The notes beneath the pieces are model-generated. The model saw nothing but the letters and a program-made list of their open reading frames with translations, did not search any database and was not told the origin of the DNA. Of a stretch of 64,000 bases of DNA, positions 24,269 through 33,825 are shown in pieces. Source of the DNA: Ruminococcus sp. GTDB taxonomy: Bacteria > Bacillota > Clostridia > Oscillospirales > Ruminococcaceae. A program made the translations under genes and the position numbers. Numbering within the stretch: the stretch's first letter is position 1; each line of letters starts with the position of its first letter. The stretch is taken from positions 34,718 through 98,717 of the forward strand of contig JAIDUG010000007.1 in NCBI GenBank assembly GCA_029060305.1, read 5' to 3'.

Positions 24269-25330
24269 TTATAAAGATATTATATTTTTAGCATATTTCG
24301 TCAAATTATCACAACCATTTTCAGTCAAAATGACAAAATCTTCTATACGCACACCAAATTTTCCGGCAATATATATCCCCGGTTCAACGGTGACAACGCT
24401 GTTTTTTTCAAGGAAGCTGTTGTTGTTAGGTGAAGCGTTAGGTTTTTCGTGAATTTCAAGTCCCACGCCGTGACCAAGCGAATGACCGAATTTTTCGCCG
24501 TAACCTGCTCTTTCAATAATGTTGCGTGCAACGCTGTCAAGTTCTTTTCCTGTAATTCCTGCCTTTGCGTACTCCAACGCCGACAATTGTGCCTCCAGTA
24601 CGATATTGTAGACCTTTTTCATTTCTTCGTCAGGTTCGCCGATACAGATTGTACGTGTCATATCGCTGTGGTAACCTTTCCATACTGCACCAAAGTCCAT
24701 GAGTACAAATTCGCCGTTCTGAATTTTCTTGTCGGACGGTACACCGTGAGGCATAGAGGTATTAGTACCGGAAAGAACAATAGTTTCAAACGACAAATCT
24801 TCCGCACCGTTTGCAAACATAAGGCGGTTGAGTTCCAAAGCAACTTCACGCTCCGTTTTTCCGACACGGATAAACGGCAGAAGTTCGTCAAGAGATTTTT
24901 CGGCGATTTCCTGAGCCTTGCGAATACAGGAAATTTCGTCATCGTCCTTGACTGCACGGAGACGGTTTATAGCGTTGCTGAGACTGTCGGAATCGTCAAT
25001 AGTCACTTCCTTAAGAAAATGTCTGTAACTGCTGAGTGTTTTGACCGTCATTGTTTCCGACTCGATAGCCATAGTTTTAGCATTGTGTTTAGTGAGAAGC
25101 TCCGGCAGTTGTTTTCCGGCGTTCACAAACTCTATAACTTCCGCATTTCTGACGGTTGCACGAGCCTTTTCTATGTAACGGAAGTCAATAAGCAAATACA
25201 TTTTTTCCGGAAATACAAGAACTATTCCGGCAGAAGACTTCATACCGGTGAAATAACGTCTGTTCACGTCGGAAGTTATCAACGCACAGTCGGCGGTTAC
25301 AGTATCAAATAATCTTTCGTAATGTTCCAT
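24269..25330 (-). CDS. Xaa-Pro aminopeptidase/dipeptidase (M24B)
   Basis: About 353 aa. ATG at 25330 is chosen: GGAGATG lies 8 nt upstream, and longer readings run into aroQ. Pita-bread fold with an N-terminal creatinase-like domain. Metal ligands are visible in VLMDFGAVWKGYHSDMTRT (two Asp), FGHSLGHGVGLEIHE (His), VVTVEPGIY and GVRIEDF (two Glu). It is a cytoplasmic dimetal peptidase cleaving X-Pro bonds. It lies between aroQ and efp; an aroQ-pepP-efp order is common in Firmicutes. Confidence 0.93.
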   Translation of the reverse strand: MEHYERLFDTVTADCALITSDVNRRYFTGMKSSAGIVLVFPEKMYLLIDFRYIEKARATVRNAEVIEFVNAGKQLPELLTKHNAKTMAIESETMTVKTLSSYRHFLKEVTIDDSDSLSNAINRLRAVKDDDEISCIRKAQEIAEKSLDELLPFIRVGKTEREVALELNRLMFANGAEDLSFETIVLSGTNTSMPHGVPSDKKIQNGEFVLMDFGAVWKGYHSDMTRTICIGEPDEEMKKVYNIVLEAQLSALEYAKAGITGKELDSVARNIIERAGYGEKFGHSLGHGVGLEIHEKPNASPNNNSFLEKNSVVTVEPGIYIAGKFGVRIEDFVILTENGCDNLTKYAKNIISL

Positions 25331-25332
25331 AC

Positions 25333-25761
25333 TTACATCTCCGAAAGTGCCTGAACGGCGAGATAATAACTTCCGAAACCAAAACCGCTTATACTGCCTT
25401 TGCATACCGGAGCGATTACGGAATTGGCACGGAACGCATCTCTTGCATCAACATTGCTTATGTGGACTTCTATGCAGGGAATCTTTATCGCTGAAATAGC
25501 GTCCCTTATTGCGTAACTGTAATGCGTGTAAGCACCGGCATTTATCACAACACCGTCGAAATTTTTTCTTGCACTGTGAAGTTTATCAATAATAGCTCCC
25601 TCGTGATTGGACTGGAAAATTTCACATTCAAGTCCCAGTGCTTTTGAACGGTCAACGATATTGTTGTTAAGATTATCAATGCCATTGTCACCGTAAACGT
25701 CCGGTTCACGTTCACCCAAAAGGTTAAGATTCGGACCGTGTATTACAAGGATTTTTTTCAT
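25333..25761 (-). CDS. aroQ: 3-dehydroquinate dehydratase, type II
   Basis: A 142-aa flavodoxin-like enzyme of the shikimate pathway. Motifs: VIHGPNLNLLGEREPDVYG (Asn and the catalytic Tyr on the lid), INAGAYTHYSYAIRDA, EVHISNVDARDAFRANS (catalytic His), and GFGFGSYYLA. Stop lies 2 bp before the peptidase start. Confidence 0.96.
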   Translation of the reverse strand: MKKILVIHGPNLNLLGEREPDVYGDNGIDNLNNNIVDRSKALGLECEIFQSNHEGAIIDKLHSARKNFDGVVINAGAYTHYSYAIRDAISAIKIPCIEVHISNVDARDAFRANSVIAPVCKGSISGFGFGSYYLAVQALSEM

Positions 25762-25778
25762 CAGTTCAATTACTCCTT

Positions 25779-26264
25779 TTATTTGAATTTTTTCGGAAGA
25801 AACGGCTTTTCAAGCAACCTTTTCACTTTGAAAAAAGTTGTCTTTTCTTTTTCAATCGGAGCAGTATATAACATTCTCACGCCGAAAAGATTAGCACCGA
25901 GAACGTCTGTAAAAATCTGGTCACCGACTGCTGATATAGTTTCTTTCGGGAGACCGATTTTCTTTAAAGCCTCTCTGAATCCGACAGTAAGAGGTTTTCT
26001 GCCATCACATACGAAATCAATTTCAAGCATATCCGCAAAAGGTTTAACCCTCGGCATATGGTTGTTTGAAACGATTATGAGACGTATTTTATTATGACGC
26101 ATTGTTGCAATCCATTCCTTAACACCCTTGGCAGGTACGGGGTTATCGTGAGTTGTGAGGGTGTTGTCCACGTCAAGAATAAGTCCCCTTATATCATTTT
26201 TTCTGAGAAAATCCGGTGTTATGTCAGTTATACTTCTGAAATACTCCGTTGCCTTGAAAAGCAT
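25779..26264 (-). CDS. yqeG: YqeG-family HAD IIIA phosphatase
   Basis: About 161 aa. Start ATG 26264 has AGGAGG upstream and begins MLFKATEYFRSITDITPDFL, the usual YqeG N terminus. HAD motif I is LDVDNTLTTHD, motif II IVSNN, motif III/IV KPLTVGFREAL and VGDQIFTDVLGAN. The family is related to mitochondrial PGP phosphatases (Gep4); a lipid-phosphate or ribosome-biogenesis role is proposed but unsettled. First gene of the aroQ run. Confidence 0.9.
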   Translation of the reverse strand: MLFKATEYFRSITDITPDFLRKNDIRGLILDVDNTLTTHDNPVPAKGVKEWIATMRHNKIRLIIVSNNHMPRVKPFADMLEIDFVCDGRKPLTVGFREALKKIGLPKETISAVGDQIFTDVLGANLFGVRMLYTAPIEKEKTTFFKVKRLLEKPFLPKKFK

Positions 26265-26310
26265 AAACGTTACCTCCTGTTGTTTTTTGTCGGAAACTGA
26301 GTTATAAAGG

Positions 26311-26338
26311 AAAAAGCGAGCCGTCAAGCCCGCTTTTA
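26311..26338 (-). terminator. Terminator after rpsU
   Basis: On the minus strand an AAAGCGGGC/GCTCGCTTT stem with a 5-nt loop ends in a T run, 30 bp after the rpsU stop. Confidence 0.75.
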
Positions 26339-26367
26339 TCAACTTTAATTAGCTACCGTAAGAAAAA

Positions 26368-26541
26368 TCAATACTTACGCTTACGAGCTGCCTCGGACTT
26401 CTTCTTACGTTTTACCGAAGGCTTTTCGTAATGTTCTCTTTTACGAACTTCAGCTATAACACCGTCCTTAGCACATGACCTCTTAAATCTCTTAAGAGCT
26501 GTATCCAAAGACTCGTTTTTGCCAACACGAACTTCTGCCAC
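26368..26541 (-). CDS. rpsU: 30S ribosomal protein S21
   Basis: A 57-aa protein read from GTG 26541 (GGGAGGG ribosome site) to TGA at 26370-26368. The translation [42 protein letters not shown] is the standard S21 sequence with its basic tail. S21 helps bind the mRNA leader on the 30S platform. It is monocistronic with its own promoter and terminator. Confidence 0.95.
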   Translation of the reverse strand: MAEVRVGKNESLDTALKRFKRSCAKDGVIAEVRKREHYEKPSVKRKKKSEAARKRKY

Positions 26542-26681
26542 TTTATTTTCCCTCCCTTATTCAGAGGTTACACGGAGAATGAACCCCAATGTATCTATAC
26601 TAATCACTCCGGAGAGTGTCAGCCAGCTAATACCTCGAAAAAACAGCAGATAAATTATCTAAACTTAAACGATATAGTAAT

Positions 26682-26710
26682 AGTTTACCACAATTTTTAT
26701 AAAATGTCAA
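26682..26710 (-). promoter_or_regulatory. Promoter of rpsU
   Basis: On the minus strand, TTGACA (26705-26710), a 17-bp spacer and TAAACT (26682-26687), giving an rpsU leader of roughly 130 nt. Confidence 0.75.
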
Positions 26711-26737
26711 GCCTTTTTTTGCAGAAATTTATTTTCG

Positions 26738-29143
26738 TTATTTTGCAACAATATTAACAAGTTTATTTGGTACATATATCTGTTTTATTACGTTCTTTCC
26801 GTCAATGGATTCCTTTACCTTTTCGTCAGCAAAAACCATTGCAATAACGGAATCCTTGTCTGTATCAGGAACAATATTCAGTTTTGCTTTAAGTTTTCCG
26901 TTGACCTGCACAACGATTTCAATTGTCTCGTCAATACAGTATTTTTCGTCGTAAGTAATCCACGACTGCTCGCTGAGGACTTTTCCGTTGATAACATTGT
27001 AAATTTCTTCTGTGATATGCGGTGCGAAAGGATTCAGCATAACGCACAATGCAGAAAGTTCAGCCTTGTTTATTGCGCCGACTGCGTAAATGTCATTGAT
27101 AAGGGTCATCATAGATGCTATCGCTGTATTAAATTTCATAGCCTCAATATCGTCAGTGACTTTTCTGATAGTCTTGTGGAAATTTGAACGGAGTTTTTCG
27201 GAATATTCGTCACCGTCAGTGAGAATTTCCTGAAGTCCCCATACTCTGTCTACAAAACGCTTACATCCCTTTATACCGTTTACACTCCACGGAGCAGACT
27301 TTTCATAGTCGCCCATAAAGAGAGTGTACAGTCTCAGAACATCAGCACCGAAATCGTCAACAACATCATTCGGGTCAATTACGTTTCCAAGAGTTTTACT
27401 CATCTTTTCGCCGTCAGGTCCGAGAATAAGACCCTGTGCTGTTCTCTTTGCGTAAGGTTCAGAAGTAGGAACAAGTCCGAGGTCGTAGAGGAATTTATGC
27501 CAGAATCTTGAATAAATCATATGACGTGTAACGTGTTCCATACCGCCGTTGTACCAGTCAACAGGCAACCAGTATTTGAGAGCTTCCTGTGAAGCAAATT
27601 CGCTGTCATTATTCGGGTCGCAGTAACGCAGGAAGTACCATGAAGACCCTGCCCACTGTGGCATTGTATCAGTTTCACGTTTAGCATCACCGTTACATTT
27701 CGGACATTTGCAGTTTACGAAACTCTCAATCTTAGCAAGAGGACTTTCGCCGTCTGTTCCCGGTTCAAAGTTTTCAAGAGCAGGAAGTCTCAGCGGTAAC
27801 TCCTCATAAGGCACGGCAACCATTCCGCATTGCTGACAGTGTACAATCGGAATAGGTTCACCCCAGTATCTCTGACGGTTGAAAGCCCAGTCTTTCATTT
27901 TGTACTGTACGCCACGTTCACCGCAACCGAGTTTCTCAAGAATGGAAAGTGCTTTTTCAATAGCGTCTTTCTTGTTGGAAATTCCGTTAAGTACGTCCGA
28001 ATTAACCATTTCGCCGTCACCGGTATATGCTTCCTTTGAGATGTCTCCGCCCTTGATAACCTCGATAATGTCTATTCCGAATTTTTTCGCAAAATCATAG
28101 TCTCTTGTATCGTGTGCCGGAACAGCCATAATTGCACCTGTACCGTAGCCCATCATTACATAGTCGGAAATATAAATCGGGATTTCTTTTTTGGTAATGG
28201 GATTGATAGCTGTGAGACCCTCGATTTTAACGCCCGTTTTGTCCTTTACGAGCTGGGTTCTCTCAAATTCACTTTTCTTTGCACATTCTGCCTTGTAATC
28301 GTCAAGTGCCTGAATATTTTCAATAGAATCCCTGTACTTCTGAATAATAGGGTGTTCCGGAGCAATTACCATAAATGTAACACCATAGAGAGTATCCGGA
28401 CGTGTTGTATATATACGCAATGTTTCGTCCTGTTCCTTTATGCTGAAGTTTACGAAAGCACCTGTTGACTTGCCTATCCAGTTCTGTTGCTGGAGTTTCA
28501 CATTCGGAAGATAATCAACTGTTTCCAGTCCCTGTAAAAGCTTGTCGGCATATTCAGTGATACGCAGATACCATACTTCTTTTGTTTTCTGAATAATGTC
28601 GCTGTGGCATACGTCGCATTTACCGCCCTGTGAATCCTCGTTTGAAAGTACAACCTTACAACTCGGGCAGTAATTCACGGAAGTCTTGTCACGGAAAACA
28701 AGTCCGTTTTCAAACATTTTCAGGAAAATCCACTGTGTCCATTTGTAATATTTTTCCTCTGTGGTATCGATTACCCTTGACCAGTCAAAAGAAAATCCTA
28801 CTTTACGGAGCTGTCCTGTAAACTTTTCAATATTTCTGTCGGTAACAATACGGGGGTGAATATTTTCCTTGATAGCGGTATTTTCTGTAGGCAATCCGTA
28901 AGCGTCAAAACCTATCGGGAAAAGAACGTTATAACCCTCAAGACGTTTCTTACGTGCAACCACTTCAAGACCTGAATAAGCCTTTATATGACCGACGTGC
29001 ATTCCCTGACCTGACGGATAGGGAAATTCAACCAGTCCATAAAATTTTTTCTTTGAATAGTCGTCAGATGCTTCAAAAGTATGGTTTTCGTCCCAGTACT
29101 TCTGCCACTTTGCTTCAACAGCTTTGTAATTATATCTGTCCAT
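26738..29143 (-). CDS. leuS: Leucyl-tRNA synthetase
   Basis: About 801 aa, class I synthetase. ATG 29143 begins MDRYNYKAVEAKWQKYWDE; an ATG four codons upstream sits on the AAGGA site and is unlikely. Signatures: HIGH-type PYPSGQGMHVGHIKAYS, the CP1 editing domain (TTRPDTLYGVTFM, MAVPAHDTRDYDFA), a zinc-binding CPSC...CDVC pair, and KMSKT. It charges tRNA-Leu. No T-box leader is present directly upstream because another gene abuts; it seems to be the distal gene of a long operon. Confidence 0.97.
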   Translation of the reverse strand: MDRYNYKAVEAKWQKYWDENHTFEASDDYSKKKFYGLVEFPYPSGQGMHVGHIKAYSGLEVVARKKRLEGYNVLFPIGFDAYGLPTENTAIKENIHPRIVTDRNIEKFTGQLRKVGFSFDWSRVIDTTEEKYYKWTQWIFLKMFENGLVFRDKTSVNYCPSCKVVLSNEDSQGGKCDVCHSDIIQKTKEVWYLRITEYADKLLQGLETVDYLPNVKLQQQNWIGKSTGAFVNFSIKEQDETLRIYTTRPDTLYGVTFMVIAPEHPIIQKYRDSIENIQALDDYKAECAKKSEFERTQLVKDKTGVKIEGLTAINPITKKEIPIYISDYVMMGYGTGAIMAVPAHDTRDYDFAKKFGIDIIEVIKGGDISKEAYTGDGEMVNSDVLNGISNKKDAIEKALSILEKLGCGERGVQYKMKDWAFNRQRYWGEPIPIVHCQQCGMVAVPYEELPLRLPALENFEPGTDGESPLAKIESFVNCKCPKCNGDAKRETDTMPQWAGSSWYFLRYCDPNNDSEFASQEALKYWLPVDWYNGGMEHVTRHMIYSRFWHKFLYDLGLVPTSEPYAKRTAQGLILGPDGEKMSKTLGNVIDPNDVVDDFGADVLRLYTLFMGDYEKSAPWSVNGIKGCKRFVDRVWGLQEILTDGDEYSEKLRSNFHKTIRKVTDDIEAMKFNTAIASMMTLINDIYAVGAINKAELSALCVMLNPFAPHITEEIYNVINGKVLSEQSWITYDEKYCIDETIEIVVQVNGKLKAKLNIVPDTDKDSVIAMVFADEKVKESIDGKNVIKQIYVPNKLVNIVAK

Positions 29144-29162
29144 TTGAAAAATCATTCCTTTA

Positions 29163-29531
29163 CTATTTATTACTGAAAATATCACTCAGTTCTGTCCAAT
29201 TGTTTGTAAAATGTGCCTTTATGTCGTCCTTTGTGACAAGGAGTACAGCACACGCAATATCTGCTATACCTTCAAGCAGATAAATCCAGTTACTGCCGAA
29301 ATTGGAGATATTCGCCGGAAGATGTATCACTGCTACTACGAAAAGTATTCCTGCAACGATAATATTCACAAACTGTACTCCCGAAAAAAGAGCCAACGCT
29401 CCTACAATCGCCGTCAGCAGACTTATTATACTAAGTCCACCGCCTATAACCATATTCAGTACGGATTTTACAATAAGGTATACGCCGATAGCTGTCGCAA
29501 TAGTCCTGCCTTGCGGACTGTTTGTGTTCAT
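29163..29531 (-). CDS. Small membrane protein, unknown function
   Basis: A 122-aa protein with three or four hydrophobic segments (TIATAIGVYLIVKSVLNMVI, LSIISLLTAIVGALALF, FVNIIVAGILFVVAVIH, LLEGIADIACAVLLV) and a soluble C-terminal tail. No known family recognised. Codon use and spacing (8 bp from rsfS, 19 bp to leuS) show it is a real operon member. Confidence 0.75.
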   Translation of the reverse strand: MNTNSPQGRTIATAIGVYLIVKSVLNMVIGGGLSIISLLTAIVGALALFSGVQFVNIIVAGILFVVAVIHLPANISNFGSNWIYLLEGIADIACAVLLVTKDDIKAHFTNNWTELSDIFSNK

Positions 29532-29538
29532 AGGGAAA

Positions 29539-29898
29539 TCACTCCTTTATAACGAGACCGCTTATATCAACCGGATTTGCGTCTGCCCAGAGACCCTCTA
29601 AATTATAGAATTTTCTTTGTGTCTTGTCAAAAATGTGTACAAGAATATCGGCGTAGTCAAGAATAATCCAAGTATTTCCGGTATCAGATTCACGTCTCTG
29701 AGGTTCAATTCCCTGCTGTGAAAGCTGAAATTCCACCTCGTCGGCAAGAGTGCGTGCATGGGTATTGCTTGTACCGTTGACTATTATGAAATAGTCGGCA
29801 AGTATTGTAAGGTCGGTTACTTTGAGTGCCTGAACGTCTTCACCTTTTTTTGTGTCAAGCGTTCTGACAATCAATTCAAATTTTTCCTGTTGTGTCAT
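29539..29898 (-). CDS. rsfS: Ribosomal silencing factor
   Basis: A 119-aa RsfS (Iojap/YbeB) protein that binds ribosomal protein L14 and blocks subunit joining in starvation. Motifs: LTILADYFIIVNGTSNTHARTLAD, RRESDTGNTWIILDYADILVHIF and FYNLEGLWADA. It follows yqeK and an LCP gene, the common nadD-yqeK-(lcp)-rsfS order. Confidence 0.95.
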   Translation of the reverse strand: MTQQEKFELIVRTLDTKKGEDVQALKVTDLTILADYFIIVNGTSNTHARTLADEVEFQLSQQGIEPQRRESDTGNTWIILDYADILVHIFDKTQRKFYNLEGLWADANPVDISGLVIKE

Positions 29899-29919
29899 AA
29901 TATAAAACCTTCTTTCAGA

Positions 29920-31710
29920 TTATTTATAAAGCAACTCACTGTTTTCCGATTCACCGTCGCTTATACTCTGCAAGTCGTCGGAAGTATCATCATAATCTGT
30001 ATACTGATAATCCGTTATATACTCGACTATCGATGAATCGGAGCTTGTCATAAGTTTCTGATACGGGCGGAAATAGTTGTTAAGCATATTGAGGGTAGCG
30101 AGTTTGTGGACGGAATAAATGTCATATACTTCACCGTCGGGGGCTTCATAACTTGCTCCCTCTCCTGGCACCATATTCACACGGACGTTTTCCATAGAGA
30201 GAGTAGATGCAAAGTCAGCCAACATTCCTATATCGCCTAAACTCATATTTGTGTAGATATATTCGTTATCATAGATTTCTTTCAGATAGCTGTATAATTT
30301 AACTCTGCCCTCGTCAGTGACTATGCTCAGAAGTTTTTCCATAGCGGCAGCCATAAAACGCCTTTGATTTTTCATACGACCTATATCGCCCTCAAGCAAT
30401 GCCCAGCGGAATCGCACAAACCATTCAGCCTGCTCACCACTCAGAACAGTATCACCTGCCGGAATCCTCTTGTCAGCTTCATACATAATTTCCTCATCAA
30501 GAGTAATCGGAATACCTCCAACAAGGTCAACCATTTCCACTATATCGTGACAACCGGTTGTTATATATGCGTCAATTGGTATACCGAAATTTTCCTGTAC
30601 AGCGTTTACCACACGCTGAATAGGCGGGTGTACATATTTCTGACCCATAGCATATATACTGTTGAATTTGCCTGTAGGACTGCTTGTATAGTCTGGCAGA
30701 CAAGTATCACGTGGAATCTGTAATATATTAAGTTTTGCGTTTCCTATATCAAACTGACATACCCATATTACATCGGTATTAAATTCTTCCTCATCGAATC
30801 CAAGAAAAAGTACAGTATACTGACCCTCGATAAGCTGTGGCAAATCAAGACCGTCAGAAAAATCAACATCTACTATTTCATTGTTTATCTGCAAATCCAT
30901 AGTATTTTTTTTTAATTCGCCCTCAACAAGTACAAGAGGCTGAAAATTCTTGACAAATTGAATAACGGAAACGTTTCCGGATTCTCCTTTGAGTATCGGC
31001 ATATTTAGAAGCATAACAAATATTATAACAATACTTGCCGATATGGAAACAAGTTTCACAAGGAAGTCAATCATTGCGGACTTTTTCTTTTTACGACGTT
31101 TTTTCCGAATTTTTTTAACCGGTTCAGACGTTTTCTTTGCAGATTTGATTTCAGATTTTTTTTCGGGTTTAATTTCAGATTTCTTTTCGGGTTTGATTTC
31201 AGACTTTTTTTCTGATTTTTTAGCTTTTTTCTTTTTAGTAGATTCGGGAGTTTCCGGCAGTTTCCTTATACCACGTATGGGCTGTACGGGATTATCTTCC
31301 GGCGGAGTATCAATTGAATACTTTCCGTTATACGTCTCAAAGGAATTTCCGCTGTTGGACTGGTGGCTTTCGGGTTTTGAACTGTCTGCCGAATACTTTC
31401 CGTTATAAACATCTTTTGTAACAACGCCTCTTTCGTACTTGCCTTTGTAAGGTCTCGGAGGGTTTGCGTCAAACTGTATTCTGTTTATTTCGCCCAAAGC
31501 CTTTTCGTCGTCAAGTTTGCCCTTATAGTGTTCGTGAAAAGAACTTTCCTCATATTTTTCCCTGTAGTCGCCCTGCAAAGGTCTCACCTGATGACGACCG
31601 CCGACATTTTTTTGTTTTTTGTTGTCAGCAGACTTTTCTTTTTTTCCGTCAACCTTTGAAATCTTCCTGATAGGTTTTGAGTTGTCGTTTCTGTTGAAAT
31701 CCTCTGCCAT
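29920..31710 (-). CDS. LytR-CpsA-Psr family ligase
   Basis: A 596-aa protein. A long charged cytoplasmic N terminus (~210 residues) has a short Lys/Glu repeat (KKSEIKPE, three copies) and NGKYS-type repeats. One membrane helix (about 222-240), then the LCP domain: VLFLGFDEEEFNTDVI, IPRDTCLPDYTSSPTGKFNSIY, DAYITTGCHDIVEMVDLVGGIP, LSGEQAEWFVRFRWALLEGDIGR. Probably attaches glycopolymers to the wall. Position between yqeK and rsfS is conserved in many Firmicutes. Confidence 0.92.
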   Translation of the reverse strand: MAEDFNRNDNSKPIRKISKVDGKKEKSADNKKQKNVGGRHQVRPLQGDYREKYEESSFHEHYKGKLDDEKALGEINRIQFDANPPRPYKGKYERGVVTKDVYNGKYSADSSKPESHQSNSGNSFETYNGKYSIDTPPEDNPVQPIRGIRKLPETPESTKKKKAKKSEKKSEIKPEKKSEIKPEKKSEIKSAKKTSEPVKKIRKKRRKKKKSAMIDFLVKLVSISASIVIIFVMLLNMPILKGESGNVSVIQFVKNFQPLVLVEGELKKNTMDLQINNEIVDVDFSDGLDLPQLIEGQYTVLFLGFDEEEFNTDVIWVCQFDIGNAKLNILQIPRDTCLPDYTSSPTGKFNSIYAMGQKYVHPPIQRVVNAVQENFGIPIDAYITTGCHDIVEMVDLVGGIPITLDEEIMYEADKRIPAGDTVLSGEQAEWFVRFRWALLEGDIGRMKNQRRFMAAAMEKLLSIVTDEGRVKLYSYLKEIYDNEYIYTNMSLGDIGMLADFASTLSMENVRVNMVPGEGASYEAPDGEVYDIYSVHKLATLNMLNNYFRPYQKLMTSSDSSIVEYITDYQYTDYDDTSDDLQSISDGESENSELLYK

Positions 31711-31735
31711 TTGTTGTAGTCCTCTCTCCTAAAGG

Positions 31736-32326
31736 TTATTTTTTATTTTTTTCTTCCCTGTGAAGCCTCGTATAGAAATTGTACCCCTCCGCCGTGCATA
31801 TCGGAACAAGTCCGCCTTTTTTCACTACGGATTTCATAGAATATGCAAAAGCCTCCAGCATAGCGGAATTGAGATTAGTATATGAAATTTTCCTCATTCT
31901 GTCAACGTCCTTGTAATCCCTGTCCGCTGAAATAAGGTCGCCGAGATAAACAATCTCCTCAAGACGTGTCATTCCTGCACGTCCGACAGTGTGGAAACGT
32001 ACAGAATTAAGTATATCAATATCTTCCACTCCGAAACGTATCTTTATAAAATACGCTCCGGCAATAGCGTGCCACAAGGATTTTGTTTCAAGCTCCTCAC
32101 GGCACACAACAAAATTGCTTTTCAGTACATACGCTTTCTGCTTTTCTTCAGGGAGTTCCTTGCATATGTCGTGAAGAAGTCCTGCAAAATATGCTTTGTC
32201 AGGGTCTTCACCATACTTGATAGCAAGTTTCTTACACTCTTCCGCAACGTTCAGCGAATGTATATAACGTTTCTGAGATAAATTTTCCTTGAGATACTTT
32301 TTCTTTTCCGAAGTGCCATAAAGCAT
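31736..32326 (-). CDS. yqeK: YqeK HD-domain Ap4A hydrolase
   Basis: About 196 aa. Start ATG 32326 has GAGGTG upstream. HD-superfamily metal ligands are visible in RYIHSLNVAEECKKLA (His), FAGLLHDICKELP (HD) and LWHAIAGAYF. YqeK enzymes symmetrically cleave diadenosine tetraphosphate to ADP. It directly follows nadD, its near-universal neighbour. Confidence 0.93.
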   Translation of the reverse strand: MLYGTSEKKKYLKENLSQKRYIHSLNVAEECKKLAIKYGEDPDKAYFAGLLHDICKELPEEKQKAYVLKSNFVVCREELETKSLWHAIAGAYFIKIRFGVEDIDILNSVRFHTVGRAGMTRLEEIVYLGDLISADRDYKDVDRMRKISYTNLNSAMLEAFAYSMKSVVKKGGLVPICTAEGYNFYTRLHREEKNKK

Positions 32327-32342
32327 TTTTTTCACCTCACAA

Positions 32343-32945
32343 TTAATTATCACCTGAATATAAATCCTTTAATCTTATATATTGTACTACATTTTCGTCA
32401 AGATAGCAAGAGAAATCAGAATTTTCACGTAATTTTTTTCTTATTTCTGTGGACGAAACAATTTCAGGAAGTGCGGAGCTTATGAGAATATTGCCGTATA
32501 CTGACAATCCGTCAGCTTTTTTTCTGAGACTTTCAAGGTCACCGTTATTCCGTGAAACTACTAAAAGCGTTACTTCTGAGAGGATTTTTTCAAAACAGTA
32601 CCATTCTTCAAATATCATAAGCATATCACTGCCGACAAGCAGAAATAATTCGTCATCAGGAAACTTCTTTCTGAAATGTTCAACTGTATAAATCGAATAG
32701 CTTACCCTATCGCTTTTTAGTTCATAGTCGCTTACATGGAAAAAGTCTTTTCCGGAAATTGCAAGCCGTAACATTTCAAGCCTGTCCTCACCTGAAACGT
32801 ATTCACTAATTGAACGGTGCGGAGAGATTTTTGACGGTACAAAATAAACAACATCAAGTCCGAAATCATTGACAGCAGTTTCCGCAAGATGTATATGACC
32901 GTTATGGACAGGATTGAAACTTCCGCCGTAAATACCTATTTTCAT
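32343..32945 (-). CDS. nadD: Nicotinate-nucleotide adenylyltransferase
   Basis: A 200-aa nucleotidyltransferase of NAD biosynthesis. N terminus GIYGGSFNPVHNGHIHLAE with the (H/T)xGH motif; ISSTEIRKKL near the C terminus is the second ATP-binding signature. Overlaps yhbY by 4 bp. Confidence 0.96.
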   Translation of the reverse strand: MKIGIYGGSFNPVHNGHIHLAETAVNDFGLDVVYFVPSKISPHRSISEYVSGEDRLEMLRLAISGKDFFHVSDYELKSDRVSYSIYTVEHFRKKFPDDELFLLVGSDMLMIFEEWYCFEKILSEVTLLVVSRNNGDLESLRKKADGLSVYGNILISSALPEIVSSTEIRKKLRENSDFSCYLDENVVQYIRLKDLYSGDN

Positions 32946-33238
32946 TTCGGTAAATTCTCAATAACAGGGTCTTTTTTGTTACGTTTGAAAAGCACGAATT
33001 TTGACCCGATAACCTGTACAACTTCCGAATCAGTAGCGGAAGCTATTGCCTCAGCGGCTTCACGTGCAGTATAACCGGAGTTTTCAAGAACACGCAGTTT
33101 TATAAGTTCACGTTTACGGAGAGCCTCGCCGATGTCCTTACACATTGATTCGGTGACACCGCTTTTTCCCACCTGAAATATAGTATCATAAGTTCCTGCA
33201 ATACCTCTGAGGTACGCTCTTTGTTTGCTTGTAAGCAT
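32942..33238 (-). CDS. yhbY: YhbY-family RNA-binding protein (CRM domain)
   Basis: A 98-aa CRM-domain protein that binds pre-50S ribosomal RNA. Motifs LTSKQRAYLRGIA, FQVGKSGVTESM (GxxG loop), and VQVIGSKFVLFKRNK. Located next to nadD as in many Firmicutes. Confidence 0.95.
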   Translation of the reverse strand: MLTSKQRAYLRGIAGTYDTIFQVGKSGVTESMCKDIGEALRKRELIKLRVLENSGYTAREAAEAIASATDSEVVQVIGSKFVLFKRNKKDPVIENLPK

Positions 33239-33241
33239 AAA

Positions 33242-33823
33242 TTATTCACCTTTCCTGTTTTCAAGATATTCGTATAGTTTTTTCAACGCTTCCGACCTGT
33301 GACTGATTTTGTTTTTTTCCTCAGAAGTCATTTCCGCAAGAGTTTTTCCGTCTCTCTCAAACACCGGGTCATATCCGAAACCGTTTTCACCTCTTGCGTT
33401 GTGTGAGATAGTGCCGTAACATCTTCCTGTCATAAAATCAGTGTTTTCACCGTCAATAAAAGCTATACAACATTCAAAATAAGCACCTCTCAGACCGTCG
33501 GGAACGTTTTTCATTTCGTCAAGAAGTTTATCACATTCCTGACCTTTCGGAGCATAACGTGCAGAATATACCGACGGTCTGCCGTCAAGAGCATCAACAC
33601 AAAGTCCGCTGTCGTCTGCAATAACCGGCACTTTCACCTCATTATAAACAGCCTGAGCTTTTATAATGGCATTTTCCGCAAAAGTAACGCCGTTTTCTTC
33701 GGGTTCAACGTTCACGCCTGCTTCCTGCTGTGAGACGACTTCTATTCCGAGCGGATACAGTATTTCACGGACTTCACGGAGTTTGTTTGCGTTATTTGTC
33801 GCCATAACAAGTCTATCAATCAT
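33242..33823 (-). CDS. rdgB: XTP/dITP diphosphatase (RdgB/HAM1)
   Basis: A 193-aa housekeeping pyrophosphatase that removes non-canonical purine nucleotides. Motifs: VMATNNANKLREVREIL, VIADDSGLCVDALDG, GRPSVYSARYA, ENGFGYDPVF and KNKISHRSEALKKL. Overlaps nothing but sits 3 bp from both neighbours. Confidence 0.95.
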   Translation of the reverse strand: MIDRLVMATNNANKLREVREILYPLGIEVVSQQEAGVNVEPEENGVTFAENAIIKAQAVYNEVKVPVIADDSGLCVDALDGRPSVYSARYAPKGQECDKLLDEMKNVPDGLRGAYFECCIAFIDGENTDFMTGRCYGTISHNARGENGFGYDPVFERDGKTLAEMTSEEKNKISHRSEALKKLYEYLENRKGE

Positions 33824-33825
33824 TA

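Noticed and set aside
24449..25312. 287-aa plus-strand ORF opposite the Xaa-Pro peptidase gene
   Set aside because: Codons are the mirror of the conserved peptidase; Cys/Phe-rich composition typical of antisense frames.
29160..29200. T-box leader for leuS
   Set aside because: Only 19 bp separate the upstream gene from leuS; no room for a T-box.
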